In this document: piece by piece, positions 8,473-17,528 of the stretch | How the letters are laid out: the number at the start of each line of letters is the position of its first letter | Numbering within the stretch: position 1 is the first letter of the stretch | Assembly: GCF_900115225.1 (NCBI RefSeq) | Contig: NZ_FOVR01000016.1 | Span: 44,688-108,687 of the forward strand | DNA: 64,000 nt | Direction: 5' to 3' | Source: Cohaesibacter marisflavi | Lineage (GTDB): Bacteria; Pseudomonadota; Alphaproteobacteria; Rhizobiales; Cohaesibacteraceae | Program-made: the position numbers and the translations under genes | Notes under the pieces: model-generated | Told to the model about the DNA's origin: nothing | The model's database searches: none | What the model saw: only the letters and a program-made list of their open reading frames with translations

Positions 8473-8508
8473 AAAGCGCGAGACAGGAGCCTGCCTCGCG
8501 CTTTGATT
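8473..8508 (+). terminator. Intrinsic terminator after cutC
   Basis: The stem AAAGCGCGAG/CTCGCGCTTT (8473-8482 and 8495-8504) is extended by an inner CAGG/CCTG pair and followed by GATTTT. It lies just after the cutC stop and also faces the end of the opposing PLP-enzyme gene, so it may work in both directions. Confidence 0.8.
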
Positions 8509-8534
8509 TTCAAGTCAAGGCTGGCCTGACGCTA

Positions 8535-10004
8535 TCAGCCCATGAAGGAGGTGATGAGCTTGTCCCACTGGGGCAGATCATCTACCAGCTGATCCCAGAA
8601 AGCCTGATCCCGACGGCTGTCAAAATCTTTCAGCTCAACGCCCTGCTGCTCGACCCAGGTGTAGTAACCCAGATTGAAGATGCGCTCGCGATCAATGCGG
8701 GTAAGCTCTGACACATGATCCACCGAAGCACCGATGATCTGTGCGCCGAAGGCCTGCGCTGCAACGGTCTTGTCGAAGCGATTGCCGAAATATTTCTGCA
8801 AGGCTTTCGGCTGCTCGGTGCTATACATATCAGCCCCGTCGGTCGCGATTGTCATGATGACATCATCGGCCCCCAGCTTCTGATATTTGGCCAGCTTGAT
8901 GGCGCCAAGCACGTTGGCAATGGAAGACAGTCCCAACGCGGACAGTTGTTCGATCAGCTCCGGCTCAACGCCACGATAGTCTTTCAGATAATCCTGCCCG
9001 TCCGGACGGTTGAACACCAGATTGAGCATGTCCGACCCGGCTTCGGAAAGACCGATGACATAGTCGGAATTCATCACATTATGGATGAGCGGCACATGCT
9101 TGTCGCCGATGCCCTGAATATTATGGTCACCATAGCCATTATAAAGCAGGGTTGGGCATTCAAGCGCTTCGACCACGGCGATGTCAGCACCATAATGCTG
9201 CTTGAGGTGATCCCCGGCGGCCAGCGTCCCCGAAGAGCCGGAGGCTGAAACGAAACCAGCCATATTGAGTGTGCCGTCCCCGTTGAGAGCATCGAAAATA
9301 CGCCCCAGAGCCGCACCGGTTACCGCGCGATGCGCTGCATAGTTGGCAAATTCGGCAAACTGGTTGAGGATCACATTGTCAGGATCCTGACTGAGCTGGT
9401 TGCAGGCGTCATAGATCTCCTTGACGTTGCTCTCGCAGCCCGGTGTGCGGATGATGTCGTCATTGCTGAGCGTCCAGCTTTCCAGCCAGTTGAAGCGCTC
9501 CTGACTCATCCCCTCGGGCAGAACAGCCACCCCGTGGCATTCCAGAATACGCGAAATGGCGACCCCGCCGCGGCAATAGTTGCCCGTGGAAGGCCATACG
9601 GCACGCTGGGAATAGGGGTCGAAATTGCCCGACACCAATCGCTGCACGAGGCACGCATAGGCGGGCAACACCTTATGTGCCTTGATCATGGGGAAGCGGT
9701 TGCCAAGGGCGATGACGATCTTGGCATCAACGCCTGTCAGTTCCTTGGGCAGCACAATGTGATCAGGCACATCGACCAGTCCCTTGCGCTCGGCATCATT
9801 GTGCCAATGAACGCGGAACAGGTTGCGTGAATCCGCTGCATCGGGATCAACGCTCTTCAGATCCGCCGCCATATCTCCCAGATGCGCAACCGGGTCTATC
9901 AGCTCGGCAAACAGTGGCAGGCGAATATCGTATCGGCGAAAAGACTCAGCAACCTTCTTGAGGGCTTTCTCGTCGGCGATTTCAGGTTTGAACACAAATG
10001 TCAT
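8535..10004 (-). CDS. PLP-dependent enzyme, fold-type II, unknown substrate
   Basis: A 489-aa protein related to the cysteine synthase/threonine dehydratase fold. The likely PLP lysine is in FPMIKAHKVLPAYACL, the cofactor-ring segment is PSTGNYCRGGVAIS followed by VAVLPEGMS, and SGSSGTLAAGD is the glycine-rich phosphate loop. It is longer than typical lyases (320-400 aa) because of both termini. Families like this are only annotated as 'pyridoxal-phosphate-dependent protein'. It overlaps the D-carbamoylase gene by 4 bp as last gene of the operon, so it probably acts on the amino acid released by the carbamoylases, for example by beta-elimination or deamination. Confidence 0.8.
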   Translation of the reverse strand: MTFVFKPEIADEKALKKVAESFRRYDIRLPLFAELIDPVAHLGDMAADLKSVDPDAADSRNLFRVHWHNDAERKGLVDVPDHIVLPKELTGVDAKIVIALGNRFPMIKAHKVLPAYACLVQRLVSGNFDPYSQRAVWPSTGNYCRGGVAISRILECHGVAVLPEGMSQERFNWLESWTLSNDDIIRTPGCESNVKEIYDACNQLSQDPDNVILNQFAEFANYAAHRAVTGAALGRIFDALNGDGTLNMAGFVSASGSSGTLAAGDHLKQHYGADIAVVEALECPTLLYNGYGDHNIQGIGDKHVPLIHNVMNSDYVIGLSEAGSDMLNLVFNRPDGQDYLKDYRGVEPELIEQLSALGLSSIANVLGAIKLAKYQKLGADDVIMTIATDGADMYSTEQPKALQKYFGNRFDKTVAAQAFGAQIIGASVDHVSELTRIDRERIFNLGYYTWVEQQGVELKDFDSRRDQAFWDQLVDDLPQWDKLITSFMG

Positions 10005-10924
10005 GATTTTTTCGGTTCGGTAATCGGGGTGTAGTTTTCGGGTTCACGGTAACGCTGGAAATTGAACACGTTCTTGCGGATCTCGTCGCAGCGATCCAGA
10101 TCAGCTTCAAAGAAGACGAGCTCGTCTTCCAGCGTCTTGGCCTGCGCCACGATCTGGCCGGTCGGATCGATGATGCAGGAGCCACCGATCAAATCGCAGC
10201 CTTCTTCCTTGCCAGCTTTGGCCACGCCGACGATCCACATGCCGTTCTGATAGGCCCCCGCCTGCATGACGAGTTCATTATGGAAGTCCTGCAGATGATC
10301 ATGTTCAGGCGCTTGCGGATAATGCACCGGGGTGTTGTAGCCGATCATCACCAGCTCCGCATCGCGCAGGCCCAGCACGCGATAGGTTTCTGGCCAGCGA
10401 CGGTCATTGCAGATGCACATGCCCATCTTGCCACCAAAGGCATCAAAGGTCTGGAAGCCCAGATCGCCGCTTTCAAAATAACGCCGTTCCAGATGCTGGA
10501 AAGGACGCCAATCTTCATATTCACTATGACCGGGCAGATGGACCTTGCGATATTTCCCGACAATCTCACCGGTCTTGTCGACGATGATGGTGGTGTTGAA
10601 ATGGCGCGTGGTGTCGCCTTCCTTGACCAGTTCTGCATAGCCGAGATAGAAGCCCATCTGGTATTTCTTGGCAGCATCAAACAGCGACTGGGTTTCAGCG
10701 CTTGGCATCTCCGTTTCGAAGAAGGAATCGATATCGGCCTGATCTTCAAAATACCAGCGCGGGAAGAAGGTGGTCAGCGCCAGCTCCGGGAAAGCGATCA
10801 GCTCAACGCCCAGCGCATGCGCCTCTTCCATCAGCTTGAGGCAACGGGCAACAACTTCCGTACGCGTTTCTTCACGCGCGATAGGCCCAAGCTGGGCCGC
10901 AGCAATTTTCAATGGACGGGACAT
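10001..10924 (-). CDS. N-carbamoyl-D-amino-acid hydrolase (D-carbamoylase)
   Basis: A 307-aa member of the nitrilase/carbon-nitrogen hydrolase family. The Glu-Lys-Cys triad is visible as FPELALTTFFP (Glu), KYRKVHLPGHSEYEDW (Lys) and CICNDRRWPETYRVLGL (Cys). The last segment, plus YNTPVHYPQAPEHDHL and MQAGAYQNGMWI, matches Agrobacterium D-carbamoylase closely, as I recall it. It splits N-carbamoyl-D-amino acids to D-amino acid, CO2 and ammonia in the cytoplasm. Length is normal. It sits between the M20 carbamoylase and the PLP enzyme, with a hydantoinase in the same locus, which fits the hydantoin pathway. Confidence 0.9.
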   Translation of the reverse strand: MSRPLKIAAAQLGPIAREETRTEVVARCLKLMEEAHALGVELIAFPELALTTFFPRWYFEDQADIDSFFETEMPSAETQSLFDAAKKYQMGFYLGYAELVKEGDTTRHFNTTIIVDKTGEIVGKYRKVHLPGHSEYEDWRPFQHLERRYFESGDLGFQTFDAFGGKMGMCICNDRRWPETYRVLGLRDAELVMIGYNTPVHYPQAPEHDHLQDFHNELVMQAGAYQNGMWIVGVAKAGKEEGCDLIGGSCIIDPTGQIVAQAKTLEDELVFFEADLDRCDEIRKNVFNFQRYREPENYTPITEPKKS

Positions 10925-10934
10925 AGCCTTATCC

Positions 10935-12182
10935 TTATTTTTCTTCAGCTTTAGTCAATGCAGCTTGCAGCAGCACGTTGGCGCCTGCCTGCAGCTCTTC
11001 GGGGGCGGTGTATTCTTCAATATTGTGGCTGATGCCACCCTTTGAGGGCACGAAGACCATTGCGGTTGGACAGTTGGGTGCAAACATCTGAGCATCATGA
11101 CCGGCGCCAGAAGGCATCCGGCGCACGGCATAGCCCTGCTCTTTGGCCGTACCAGCAATTAGATCAACCATGGAGCTATCAAACATCACCGGCTCGAAGC
11201 GAGCGAGTTTGCGCGCGATATAGCTCACGCCTTCAGCCTTGCAGATGGCTTCGATTTCAGCGGCCAGCATGCTTTCGGCTTGCTGCAGCTTGACTTCATC
11301 GATATTGCGCAGATCCACTGTCATGCGAGCCTTGCGCGCGATCACATTGACCAGATTGGGGTCAAGCTCATTGACACCAACAGTCGCGACCTGGCTATCG
11401 CCAATTGCGCCAGCCACCTTGCGGGCGGCAACAGCAACTGCCGCGGCAGCAAACCCGGCGTCGTGGCGCAAACGCATCGGCGTTGTGCCGGCATGGTTGG
11501 ATTCACCCTCGATGACATATTCGGTCCAAGAAATACCCTGAACACCGGTGACAGCCCCGATGAGATCGCCTTCCTCTTCCAGAACTGGCCCCTGCTCCAC
11601 ATGGATTTCAAAGAAGCAATAAGGATCGATATGGCCCGGATCGGTTTCACCGGCATAGCCAATGCGCGCCAGTTCCTCGCCAACAACAAAGCCCTCCGCA
11701 TCCTTGATAGCCAAGGCTTCATCGAGCGGCAAAGAGCCGCGATCCACCGCGCTGCCCATCATATCAGGCGCAAAGCGCGAGCCTTCCTCGTTGGTGAAGG
11801 CAGCAACCACAATCGGACGCAGCGGCACATAGCCACTATCCTTGAGCACAGAAACCACTTCCAGCCCGGCCAGCACACCAAGGTTGCCGTCATAAAGACC
11901 ACCGGTGGCCACCGTATCGATATGGGAACCAATCATGACCGGCGGCAGATCTTCACGACCGGGCAAAACGCCCTTGAGGTTCCCGACCTTGTCGACGGTA
12001 ACTGTAAGCCCCAGCTCTTTCATCCAGCCGACAACCCGGTCGCGGCCGAGTTTGTCCGTGTCGCTGAGCGCCAACCGACACACGCCGCCGCCCTCAAGTG
12101 CGCCATCTTGCCCCAAAGCCATAAGGCGCCCGAGCAAGCGGTCGATATCGATCCGCAGATTGCTGAAAGTCGGGTGTGTCAT
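10935..12182 (-). CDS. M20-family amidase (N-carbamoyl-L-amino-acid hydrolase/ureidopropionase type)
   Basis: A 415-aa Zn/Mn-dependent hydrolase. The first metal motif is GSHIDTVATGGLYDGNLGVLAGLE, followed by FTNEEGSRFAPDMMGS with the catalytic and metal Glu, and FEIHVEQGPVLE with a metal His. The lid domain contains NHAGTTPMRLRHDA, and the C-terminal metal His is in PSGAGHDAQMFA. It belongs to the allantoate/ureidopropionase/L-carbamoylase group and hydrolyses an N-carbamoyl group in the cytoplasm. The start overlaps the ammonia-lyase gene by 4 bp. With the D-carbamoylase next door, both enantiomers of an N-carbamoyl amino acid could be used. Confidence 0.9.
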   Translation of the reverse strand: MTHPTFSNLRIDIDRLLGRLMALGQDGALEGGGVCRLALSDTDKLGRDRVVGWMKELGLTVTVDKVGNLKGVLPGREDLPPVMIGSHIDTVATGGLYDGNLGVLAGLEVVSVLKDSGYVPLRPIVVAAFTNEEGSRFAPDMMGSAVDRGSLPLDEALAIKDAEGFVVGEELARIGYAGETDPGHIDPYCFFEIHVEQGPVLEEEGDLIGAVTGVQGISWTEYVIEGESNHAGTTPMRLRHDAGFAAAAVAVAARKVAGAIGDSQVATVGVNELDPNLVNVIARKARMTVDLRNIDEVKLQQAESMLAAEIEAICKAEGVSYIARKLARFEPVMFDSSMVDLIAGTAKEQGYAVRRMPSGAGHDAQMFAPNCPTAMVFVPSKGGISHNIEEYTAPEELQAGANVLLQAALTKAEEK

Positions 12183-13375
12183 TGTTCAAGTACCTCACTT
12201 GCTGATTTGCCAACAATTGTCTTGTAGGCTTCCGGATCCGTGTCCCCTTCGCTGTTGACTACGAAGATGCGGCTATCAGGTCCGAGCCCCATTTGTTTGC
12301 GTAACGCATCGTCCTGCGCGGCGGCAACAAGGCCAGCCAGACCGGAGATGCCCGTTTCACCAGCCACAACGGGGCGATCATCACCACCGCGTTCGGCCAG
12401 ATAACGCATCATCACCGGCACGGCGCCATCATTGAGCGTCACCATGAAATCGGCGCCGGTCTTGAGCACTGGCCAGGCAATGAGCGATACCTCACCGCAG
12501 GAAAGTCCGGCCATGGCCGAGTCGATATCACCGGTTACGGGCACCGGCTTACCTGCAACAAGACTCTCATACCAACAGGCGCATTGTTCCGGCTCCACCA
12601 GCGTGGTCACCGGACGCTTGTCGCCATAAGCCTGCCAGAAACGGGCCGCGCTGGCCGATGCCATGCCGCCAACACCAGCCTGCAGAAAAATATGCGTGAC
12701 GGGTGGCTCATCCTTGAGCTGTTCCAGCGCCTCATCAACCATCATCATATAGCCTTGAGTTACATCACGCGGCGCCGTCACCGTCTCGCCATCCGATGTA
12801 TCGGGAATAACGAACCAGCCTTGTTCCTTGGCCGTCACGCCAGCCAGACGCACGGCATCATCAAACGAGCCATCCACTTCGCGGATCTCCGCCCCATAGG
12901 CGGCAATGGCATCCTTGCGCTGCTGGGTGACCGATGAGCAGACAAAAATCACACAACGACAACCAAACATCTGCGCCCCCCAAGCCACCGAGCGGCCGTG
13001 ATTGCCATCTGTCGCGGCGGTAACCGTCAGCCCTGCAACCCGCGCCTTCATGTCTGGAGAAGTAAGATCGGGAGCCACCTCGCCCGCTTCTTCGGTCAGA
13101 TGGCGGCTCAAGGCACGACTGACGGCAAAGGCACCTCCCAAAGGCTTGAAGCTGCCCAACCCGAAGCGGACGGATTCATCCTTGAAATAGATTTTGCCAA
13201 CATTGAGCTCTGAGGCCAGATCGGACAGTTCGCGGATTGGCGACGGCGAATAGCCCGGCCAGCAGCCAATCGTGCGGCGTGCGATATCCATGCCATCCTT
13301 TTCGAAAGGAAGAGAAGGAAGCGTCCGGGACGCAAGAGGATTCCGCGCCGCTCGTTCAAGAGAAATCTTCATCAT
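12179..13375 (-). CDS. dpaL: Diaminopropionate ammonia-lyase
   Basis: A 398-aa PLP enzyme that converts D- or L-2,3-diaminopropionate to pyruvate and two ammonia. Key segments are IYFKDESVRFGLGSFKPLGGAFA with the PLP Lys (DpaL signature RFGLxxFKxLGG), TVTAATDGNHGRSVAWGAQ, the conserved TSDGETVTAPRDVTQGYM and LQAGVGGMASA. Length is normal for DpaL. The start is ATG ATG with a weak site. It opens the four-gene catabolic operon downstream of the TRAP transporter. Its specificity is the best clue that the imported compound yields 2,3-diaminopropionate or a close analogue after carbamoyl removal. Confidence 0.88.
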   Translation of the reverse strand: MMKISLERAARNPLASRTLPSLPFEKDGMDIARRTIGCWPGYSPSPIRELSDLASELNVGKIYFKDESVRFGLGSFKPLGGAFAVSRALSRHLTEEAGEVAPDLTSPDMKARVAGLTVTAATDGNHGRSVAWGAQMFGCRCVIFVCSSVTQQRKDAIAAYGAEIREVDGSFDDAVRLAGVTAKEQGWFVIPDTSDGETVTAPRDVTQGYMMMVDEALEQLKDEPPVTHIFLQAGVGGMASASAARFWQAYGDKRPVTTLVEPEQCACWYESLVAGKPVPVTGDIDSAMAGLSCGEVSLIAWPVLKTGADFMVTLNDGAVPVMMRYLAERGGDDRPVVAGETGISGLAGLVAAAQDDALRKQMGLGPDSRIFVVNSEGDTDPEAYKTIVGKSASEVLEQ

Positions 13376-13480
13376 TGTCTTTTCTTATTCTGGTTTGATC
13401 GGCTCTTTTGATCCTCGCCGTGCCATTGATGCGCATCATCCAAGGCAAGGAACAGAAAAACCGCTCACAAGGACGGAAAG

Positions 13481-13506
13481 GGCGGCGAACATGAATGCCC
13501 GCCGCC
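13481..13506 (-). terminator. Hairpin between TRAP binding-protein gene and dpaL
   Basis: The stem GGCGGCG/CGCCGCC (13481-13487 and 13500-13506) lies just past the DctP stop. There is no strong T-run on the minus strand, so it is probably a partial terminator or stabiliser. The TRAP and enzyme genes may still be co-transcribed. Confidence 0.35.
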
Positions 13507-13523
13507 AAGGTGTAATCGTGCCA

Positions 13524-14564
13524 TTATTTATATTTGTCGATATCGGCCATCAGGGCATTGAGCATGTCCGTGCCTTCGGCACCGAATTTCTCTTCAATCA
13601 ACTTGCGAACAGCTGGCTGCGCAATGGCTGCGAACTTCTCGGCTTCTGCCGGGCTAACCGCATTGATTTCCATTTTCTCAGCCAATTTCGGCAGACCCTT
13701 GTCAGATGCTTCGATGATACGGGAAATACCGCGACCGGCATTGGTGGCCACTTCAGACGCCCAATCAACAATAGCTTTATGCTCAGGCTTGAGGCCCTCA
13801 TAGAACTCGCCATTCATGAACCAGACATATGGGGTGATGACATGGTTGGTGATGGAGAGATATTTTTGCACTTCGTCGAATTTGGCAAAGGCGATGATGG
13901 GGATCGGGTTCATTTCGCCATCGGCAACACCGGTCTGGAGCGCAGTGTAAACCTCGGCCCAAGGCAGAGGCGTTGCCTGTGCACCAAGCGAATTGACCAT
14001 GGCTTGATGTGTCGGCAGGGTCATGGTGCGGATGCGCAAGCCATCCATGTCTTCCACGGTCTTGATCGGACGCTTGGAGTTGGTGAAGGCAAAGAAGCCA
14101 CCACTATCCAGAATCGCAAGCGTATGTAGACCGGTTTTGGCATCCATATCGGCTGCGAATTTCTTGCCGAAATCGCTCTCCAGCGACATCACCTTGTCGG
14201 AAACATAGATATTGGGGAAGGCGAACGGAATATCGAACACACCAACCAGCGGATAATGCTGGGCAACACCACCAGCAGACGAAATGCTGGATTCCACGAT
14301 GCCATCACGCACCTGCTGGATCACTTCGTTATCCTTGCCAAGCTGGCCATTGGGGAAGAGTTTCACTTCGATTTCGCCGTTTGACGCGGTTTCAACCAAC
14401 GACTTGAAGACAGCCGTCATCGCACCAGAATGGCTTTCGGTCGGGTCTGCCGGGTTCAGATGCCCTATGCGAATCGTCACATCAGCGGCCAAGGCCGTTC
14501 CAGCCAAAACAGTTGCTGCGATGGTTCCCAACACCACAGACTTAACGGAATTCATGAGTTTCAT
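13524..14564 (-). CDS. TRAP transporter substrate-binding protein (DctP family)
   Basis: A 346-aa periplasmic binding protein. The signal peptide MKLMNSVKSVVLGTIAATVLAG...ALA leads to mature ADVTIRIGHLNPADPTESHSG. DctP-family hallmarks are ETASNGEIEVKLFPNGQLGKDNEVIQQVRDG, the DMDGLRIRTM ligand-carboxylate arginine region, ALQTGVADGEMNP and YLSITNHVITPY. It delivers a carboxylate or amino-acid-like ligand to DctQM. It is the last of a Q-M-P gene set with a GGAG site. By context the ligand is probably an N-carbamoyl or amino acid for the following dpaL-carbamoylase genes. Confidence 0.92.
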   Translation of the reverse strand: MKLMNSVKSVVLGTIAATVLAGTALAADVTIRIGHLNPADPTESHSGAMTAVFKSLVETASNGEIEVKLFPNGQLGKDNEVIQQVRDGIVESSISSAGGVAQHYPLVGVFDIPFAFPNIYVSDKVMSLESDFGKKFAADMDAKTGLHTLAILDSGGFFAFTNSKRPIKTVEDMDGLRIRTMTLPTHQAMVNSLGAQATPLPWAEVYTALQTGVADGEMNPIPIIAFAKFDEVQKYLSITNHVITPYVWFMNGEFYEGLKPEHKAIVDWASEVATNAGRGISRIIEASDKGLPKLAEKMEINAVSPAEAEKFAAIAQPAVRKLIEEKFGAEGTDMLNALMADIDKYK

Positions 14565-14600
14565 GTTATTGCTCCATTTGAATTGTATCAGTGCTCTGGA

Positions 14601-15881
14601 TTACAGCCCCAATAGCCTTGGCACGAACAGGGTCATGTCCTCCCAAAATGCGACCAACATCAGGATCGCAATCTCTGCCAGGAGAAAAGGCCAAAGGGAT
14701 TTGGTGATATTTTCTATTTTTTCTTTGGTAACCGATGCGAGCACAAACAGGCACGCACCGACTGGAGGCGTCATGAGTGAGATATTCAGAGCCAAAATGA
14801 TCATGATCCCTGCATGAACCGGGTTCATCCCGATGCTCTGAGTAAGAGGCACCAAAACCGGCGCCAGGATAATGAGTGTTGCGTTGATGTCCATGAACAG
14901 GCCGATGAACAGCAGCAACAGAAGGATCATGCCGACAATCACCTGCGGATTATCGCTGACCGAAAGGAAGAAAGTGGCGATTGCCTGCGGAATCTGGTTG
15001 AAGGTGAGCCACCACCCCAGAATGGAGGCCGACGCGATGATCAGAAAGATAATCCCTGTGATACGGGTCGTTCTGACGATCATCTCGTAAAGATCTTTAA
15101 AGGTAAGAGCCCGATAGATCACCCCGCCAACGAACAAGGCATAGGCAACCGCAATGGAGGCTGCCTCGGTCGGCGTGGCGATGCCTCCCAGAATGGAGCC
15201 AAGAATGAAAACCGGCAGCACCAGAGCCAGAATGCTCTCGCGGAAGGCGCTGAAGATCGCCAGAAGGCTGGGGCGCTTCTTCGACTTGGGCAGATTGAGC
15301 TTCTCGCCCATGGCCGCAATCACCGCCATGCAGATCAGGCAAATGAGCAGTCCCGGCAAAATGCCTGCCGCAAACAGCCCTGCGATGGAAACGCCCATTA
15401 TCGAGCCATAGATCACCGCAAGCGTCGAAGGCGGAATCGTCGGGCCAATGATGGACCCTGCCGCCGTAACCGCACAGGCAAAGGGTTTGGAATAGCCCTG
15501 CTTGACCATGGCAGGCACCAGCGTATTGCCAAAGGCGGCAGCGTCAGCCGTGGCAGCGCCCGTCAAACCGGCAAACATCACCGAGGCCACCATATTGGAA
15601 TGAGCCATACCGCCGCGCATCCAGCCCACCAGCGCATCAGCGAACTTGACCAGATTGTTGGTAATGCCCGAACGGTTCATGATCTCACCGGCCAGAATAA
15701 AGAAAGGCATGGCCAGAAACGGAAACAGATCCAGCCCGGCGAACATCCGGTCTGGCGCCATGGAGAGGAACTTGCCGCCCCCCATATCCATGATGCCAAC
15801 CATACCGGCCACACCCAGCACAAAGCCGACCGGCATGCCAATCGCCAACAGCCCGAAGAAGGTAACAGCAACCCAAATCAT
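14601..15881 (-). CDS. TRAP transporter large permease (DctM)
   Basis: A 426-aa inner-membrane protein with 12 or more TM helices. The DctM pattern is visible in GVAGMVGIMDMGGGKFLSMAP, FFILAGEIMNRSGITNNLVKFADALVGWMRGGMAHSNMVASVMFAGLTGAATADAAAFG, the IGPTIPPSTLAVIYG helix and NISLMTPPVGACLFV near the C-terminus. It forms the sodium-coupled channel with DctQ. It starts two bases after the DctQ stop with a GGAG site. Confidence 0.95.
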   Translation of the reverse strand: MIWVAVTFFGLLAIGMPVGFVLGVAGMVGIMDMGGGKFLSMAPDRMFAGLDLFPFLAMPFFILAGEIMNRSGITNNLVKFADALVGWMRGGMAHSNMVASVMFAGLTGAATADAAAFGNTLVPAMVKQGYSKPFACAVTAAGSIIGPTIPPSTLAVIYGSIMGVSIAGLFAAGILPGLLICLICMAVIAAMGEKLNLPKSKKRPSLLAIFSAFRESILALVLPVFILGSILGGIATPTEAASIAVAYALFVGGVIYRALTFKDLYEMIVRTTRITGIIFLIIASASILGWWLTFNQIPQAIATFFLSVSDNPQVIVGMILLLLLFIGLFMDINATLIILAPVLVPLTQSIGMNPVHAGIMIILALNISLMTPPVGACLFVLASVTKEKIENITKSLWPFLLAEIAILMLVAFWEDMTLFVPRLLGL

Positions 15882-15883
15882 GC

Positions 15884-16402
15884 TTAAATCTCCACTCGGT
15901 CGGCAGCGGCGACACCGTCACCGGCAAAAAAGTCATGGACAGCCACCAGAGCCAACTGGCAACAGGCAAAAACAGCAGCAATCGGCACGCCCATGAAGGG
16001 CCAGCCCTTCGGGATTTGCGCAATCATCGTGTATCGACCGAAACCACGCTCGACAAAGCCGATGCCATAAAAGAAAATCAGCGCGAAGAAAGCGAAGGCA
16101 ATGACATCAAACAGCACCGCAAGCCATTTCCGCATGGAAGGCGGGAAGCGCTCGAAAAAGACCAGCACCCCGATATGCTCACGGTGCGCCACACCGCAGG
16201 AAACCGCCAAAAGCGCCATCCAGATCATCAGATAGCGCGCCAGCTCCTCGGTAAAGGTCCAATCCAGCGGAAGCACATAGCGAACAAGCACACCCAGCCA
16301 CACATCGAGCACCAGCAAAACCATCAAGGCAACACAAAGGCGCTCAACAAACCAGTTAATACGCCTACTCATCAGAGATGCTCGTTTAGCGAGAAGGTCC
16401 AT
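15884..16402 (-). CDS. TRAP transporter small permease (DctQ)
   Basis: A 172-aa protein with four TM helices. The DctQ motif RYVLPLDWTFTEELARYLMIWMALLAVSCGVAHREHIGV is clear. It pairs with DctM in the inner membrane. The chosen ATG has a GGAG site 7 bp upstream; Met11 is an alternative. It is the first gene of the leftward transport and catabolic unit and diverges from the first RpiR regulator across about 120 bp. Confidence 0.9.
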   Translation of the reverse strand: MDLLAKRASLMSRRINWFVERLCVALMVLLVLDVWLGVLVRYVLPLDWTFTEELARYLMIWMALLAVSCGVAHREHIGVLVFFERFPPSMRKWLAVLFDVIAFAFFALIFFYGIGFVERGFGRYTMIAQIPKGWPFMGVPIAAVFACCQLALVAVHDFFAGDGVAAADRVEI

Positions 16403-16522
16403 GCATCCACTCCAGATAGCCTGCCAACAGACCGAGACTGAAACAGATGTAACAGAAAGTCAATATTGATTGATACTCAAGTTTCAAATATTGTAGGCAG
16501 AAGCAAAAAAGCCGAGGCAAAA

Positions 16523-17371
16523 ATGAACGACAGCAGAGCCAAATCGATCGAAGTCCGCATTCACGCGGAATATGATCAACTCCCCGAATCCGAGCGCAAA
16601 CTCGCAGACGTCATCCTCGACTCTCCGGGTGACCTTAGCTCCTATACGGCAACAGAGTTGACCTCCCTTGCTGGCGTCTCGAAAGCCGCAGGAACCCGCC
16701 TGTTTCGTCGCCTCGGCTTTGCCAATTTCGAAGAAGCCAAACTGCTCGCCCGCGACCGCACCCATTGGGGGTCGCCGCTCTATCTGGAGCGCAAGAGTCG
16801 GAAGAATGTCATTCCGCTTTCCGACTACCTGAAGGAGGAGGTCAGCGTTCTGGAGAAAAGCCTCATGCGCCTCAACCCGGAAGACATTGATGCGGTCTGT
16901 GAAAAAATCCTCGCAGCGCGGCGCATTTATCTGCTCGGCTACAGAAACAGCAACATGCTCGCCAACTATCTGCGATGGCAGCTGTTGCAATTCCGTGGCG
17001 ACGTGCAGCTGATGCCCACGGGCGGGGAAACGGTTGGCGAATATATCGGTGATTTCCTGCCCGATGATCTGCTCATCGTATTTGCCCTGCGACGCCGACC
17101 GGTCCGCTTGGAAGCCATCATGAAGGCCAGCAAGGAAAAGCAGATCCCCATCCTGCTGTTCATCGACCCCACCGCACGCGGCCAACCCGGATTGGCCGAC
17201 TGGACATTCACAACCCATGTGGAAACCAGCACCACATTCGACAGCCTGTCAGCGGCCCTCTCGGTTGCCCGTTACATTGCAATATCTTCGCTCAACCGGG
17301 CAGGAACGCGCGGACGGGCTCATCTGGAGCGCATCGAACGCGAGCATGAAGCATTGGGAGAATTCGAATAG
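16523..17371 (+). CDS. RpiR-family transcriptional regulator (HTH + SIS), copy 1
   Basis: A 282-aa regulator with an N-terminal HTH_6 domain (SERKLADVILDSPGDLSSYTATELTSLAGVSKAAGTRLFRRLGFANFEEAK) and a C-terminal SIS domain (RRIYLLGYRNSNMLANYLRWQL...DDLLIVFALRRRP). RpiR proteins usually bind a phosphosugar, but those beside amino-acid and nucleobase transporters are common in Rhizobiales. I chose ATG 16523, with a GAGG upstream; an in-frame TTG lies at 16466. It diverges from the TRAP operon, its likely target, and is clearly paralogous to the next gene. Confidence 0.92.
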   Translation: MNDSRAKSIEVRIHAEYDQLPESERKLADVILDSPGDLSSYTATELTSLAGVSKAAGTRLFRRLGFANFEEAKLLARDRTHWGSPLYLERKSRKNVIPLSDYLKEEVSVLEKSLMRLNPEDIDAVCEKILAARRIYLLGYRNSNMLANYLRWQLLQFRGDVQLMPTGGETVGEYIGDFLPDDLLIVFALRRRPVRLEAIMKASKEKQIPILLFIDPTARGQPGLADWTFTTHVETSTTFDSLSAALSVARYIAISSLNRAGTRGRAHLERIEREHEALGEFE

Positions 17372-17492
17372 CCAAACCATAACCAGTGCTTCCTCGCCAG
17401 CCTGCCCTTTTCAGTCCCTCCGATATTCCCGAAATTGGCGCTTTCATTACCAACCCAAAAAGTGGTAGAAATGAAGCGTTAAAATGAAATTT

Positions 17493-17508
17493 TGAAAATT
17501 AATTTTCA
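17493..17508. promoter_or_regulatory. Palindrome TGAAAATTAATTTTCA upstream of second RpiR gene
   Basis: A perfect 16-bp palindrome with the form TGAAA-N6-TTTCA, ending 20 bp before the regulator start. The same form recurs before the ABC operon, and a third close variant follows there. It is a likely autoregulatory operator of the second RpiR protein. Confidence 0.6.
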
Positions 17509-17528
17509 TTATCGGGTGATGATGCCAT

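Noticed and set aside
14814..15887. A long plus-strand frame opposite the TRAP large permease
   Set aside because: Extremely rich in His/Gln/Arg as expected for the reverse of a membrane-protein gene; no start signal.
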